The notes under the pieces: model-generated
Told to the model about the DNA's origin: nothing
The model's database searches: none
Seen by the model: only the letters and a program-made list of their open reading frames with translations
Source of the DNA: an uncultured Planctomycetales bacterium
Lineage (GTDB): Bacteria > Planctomycetota > Planctomycetia > Isosphaerales > Isosphaeraceae
Assembly: GCA_903926465.1 (NCBI GenBank)
Contig: CAIYJE010000087.1
Coordinates: forward strand, 1 to 64,000
DNA length: 64,000 bases
Direction of reading: 5' to 3'
Program-made: the position numbers and the translations under genes
Part shown: one piece after another, positions 63,051 through 64,000 of the stretch
Layout: every line of letters starts with the position of its first letter
Position numbering within the stretch: the first letter of the stretch is position 1

Positions 63051-64000
63051 CCGACCACCACGACCCGTATTCACCGGACGTTATCGCTACAGCCGTTGGC
63101 GCTGGCGAGTGCTCGTCTACGTCCTTGATACGCTAGGCTCGCTCCTGCTCTGGCTCTGGCGTTTGGTGAAACAGCGACCGGTTGTGAACACCCCGCGCCG
63201 AATTGTGATCGTCCAACTCGACCACATGGGCGACGGCATTCTGACCACCGCGATGATTCCGGGGCTCCGTTCCGCATACCCGGATGCCCGCATTGATGTT
63301 CTGGCCTCACCCAGCAATCAAGCGGTGTTTACAGCCCATCCCGACGTGGACCGAGTACTGCTCGCTCACAAAAACTGGTTCGAGCGGCGCAATAAAGACG
63401 GATCACTGTTCTCGGCCGTCTGGTCACTGGGCAGGCTCCTCCGCCAACAAAATTATGAGCTGGGAATCGACGTCCGAGGCGATTTGCTATCTGTGATGGT
63501 CCTTTGCCTGGCCGGCATTCCCAGACGGGTGGGCTGGGCCATGGGCGGCGGCGGCTTCCTGCTGACCGACATTGCCGAATGGAAACCAGGCCGCCACGAA
63601 GTGGAATCTCGGCTCGCTCTGCTTACCACCCTTGGAATCGATCCGCAAACTCCCGCTCGCGTGATGATCGGGGTGAGCGACCTTGACCGGACCCAAATTG
63701 CCCATCGCCTGCTCGGAAAAGCAACGCCAGCCCTGGGCCAGGATCGCCTGAGGGCCGAACCGGAGCGGTCGTTCCATTCACCGGGCAAGAACCGCCGTTC
63801 CGCGGCACCCCGGGGACACCACCTGAGCGATTCTCGCCGGACCAAGGCGCGAACCACCGACCAGCGAGCCAGCAAGCTGGATCCAGCTCATCTGATGGAC
63901 GATCCAGACTGGCTCCACGCCGGACGATTTGGGCAGCCGGAACCGCTGCTGGCGGTACACCTGGGGGCCGGTACCCAGGCCAAACGGTGGCCACTAAAAC
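63040..64000 (+). CDS. Glycosyltransferase family 9 (heptosyltransferase-like), 3' end outside window
   Basis: An open frame of 320 residues runs from TTG 63040 to the right edge. The start is inferred; it overlaps the previous stop by 11 bp. IVIVQLDHMGDGILTTAMIP is the GT9 N-terminal signature, and GIDVRGDLLSVMVL and the LAVHLGAGTQAKRWP motif follow. The latter is the start of the donor-binding half. A polar, Arg/Ser-rich linker of about 75 residues (roughly 63719-63945) lies between halves and is longer than in standard heptosyltransferases. An N-terminal hydrophobic patch (LVYVLDTLGSLLLWLWRL) may associate with the membrane. Probably adds heptose or a related sugar to a lipid core. Confidence 0.85.
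   Translation, partial: MSTSRPPRPVFTGRYRYSRWRWRVLVYVLDTLGSLLLWLWRLVKQRPVVNTPRRIVIVQLDHMGDGILTTAMIPGLRSAYPDARIDVLASPSNQAVFTAHPDVDRVLLAHKNWFERRNKDGSLFSAVWSLGRLLRQQNYELGIDVRGDLLSVMVLCLAGIPRRVGWAMGGGGFLLTDIAEWKPGRHEVESRLALLTTLGIDPQTPARVMIGVSDLDRTQIAHRLLGKATPALGQDRLRAEPERSFHSPGKNRRSAAPRGHHLSDSRRTKARTTDQRASKLDPAHLMDDPDWLHAGRFGQPEPLLAVHLGAGTQAKRWPLK

Noticed and set aside
1-64000. CRISPR array, prophage or complete insertion sequence
   Set aside because: No regularly spaced direct repeats, integrase, phage structural genes or transposase with terminal repeats were seen. The partial basic protein at the left edge is not enough to call a transposase.

Overview
The window reads as chromosomal DNA of a planctomycete, probably of the Isosphaerales/Gemmatales type. 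This is inferred from family content, not from a database match. The indicators are a DUF1501 protein paired with a DUF1549/DUF1553 cytochrome-like protein, a DUF1570-type lipoprotein peptidase, an LExRxLLS N-terminal sorting motif beside a PEP-CTERM protein, a Tat-exported sugar isomerase/epimerase, hopanoid genes and several very large secreted proteins without familiar domains. Most genes are dense and many start at GTG or TTG. No CRISPR array, complete insertion sequence, prophage or rRNA operon was seen.

Layout. 0-6.5 kb: the end of an unrecognised gene, tRNA-Glu(CUC) with promoter and terminator, an alpha/beta hydrolase, a membrane protein, malQ, one or two small reverse-strand ORFs and a ROK sugar kinase. 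6.7-21.8 kb: a large membrane protein resembling GT-C glycosyltransferases, an anti-sigma/FecR-like membrane protein, then two giant secreted or membrane proteins (1143 and 2315 aa). These two appear to hold three copies of one architecture, two of them fused in one polypeptide. 22.4-25.5 kb: the DUF1501 and DUF1549/1553 pair. 26-32.7 kb: an ABC exporter with a long extracytoplasmic insertion, a glycosyltransferase, a protein with two WaaP-like kinase domains and a lipoprotein peptidase. 32.7-38.2 kb: small secreted proteins, an XRE regulator, and two divergent paralogous surface proteins with different sorting signals. 38.2-42.3 kb: a TetR-led operon with a DevBCA-type exporter and a clear promoter and operator candidate. 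42.4-45.9 kb: holA, a small hypothetical gene, a BON-domain protein and a secreted transglutaminase-like protein.

46.1-51.6 kb: the hopanoid operon shc-hpnH-hpnG followed by a glycosyltransferase. 51.6-54.2 kb: a small membrane protein and two adjacent sugar isomerases/epimerases, one cytosolic and one Tat-exported. 54.3-56.7 kb: a reverse-strand pair, a TPR gene interrupted at a perfect -1 slippery heptamer and a short asparaginase, bracketed by ATGGAC-type repeats. 56.8-64 kb: a tightly overlapped forward operon of envelope-glycan genes (GT2, CDP-alcohol phosphotransferase, WaaE-like GT2, methyltransferase, NodB-like deacetylase, GT4, GT9) that runs off the window.

The common theme is the cell envelope: hopanoids, glycan and lipid decoration, exporters and large secreted proteins. 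The most unusual observations are the three-copy giant protein locus, the frameshifted TPR gene, the divergent paralogs with different sorting signals, and the double WaaP-like kinase. None of these is shown here to be a new system; each is a sequence-based lead.
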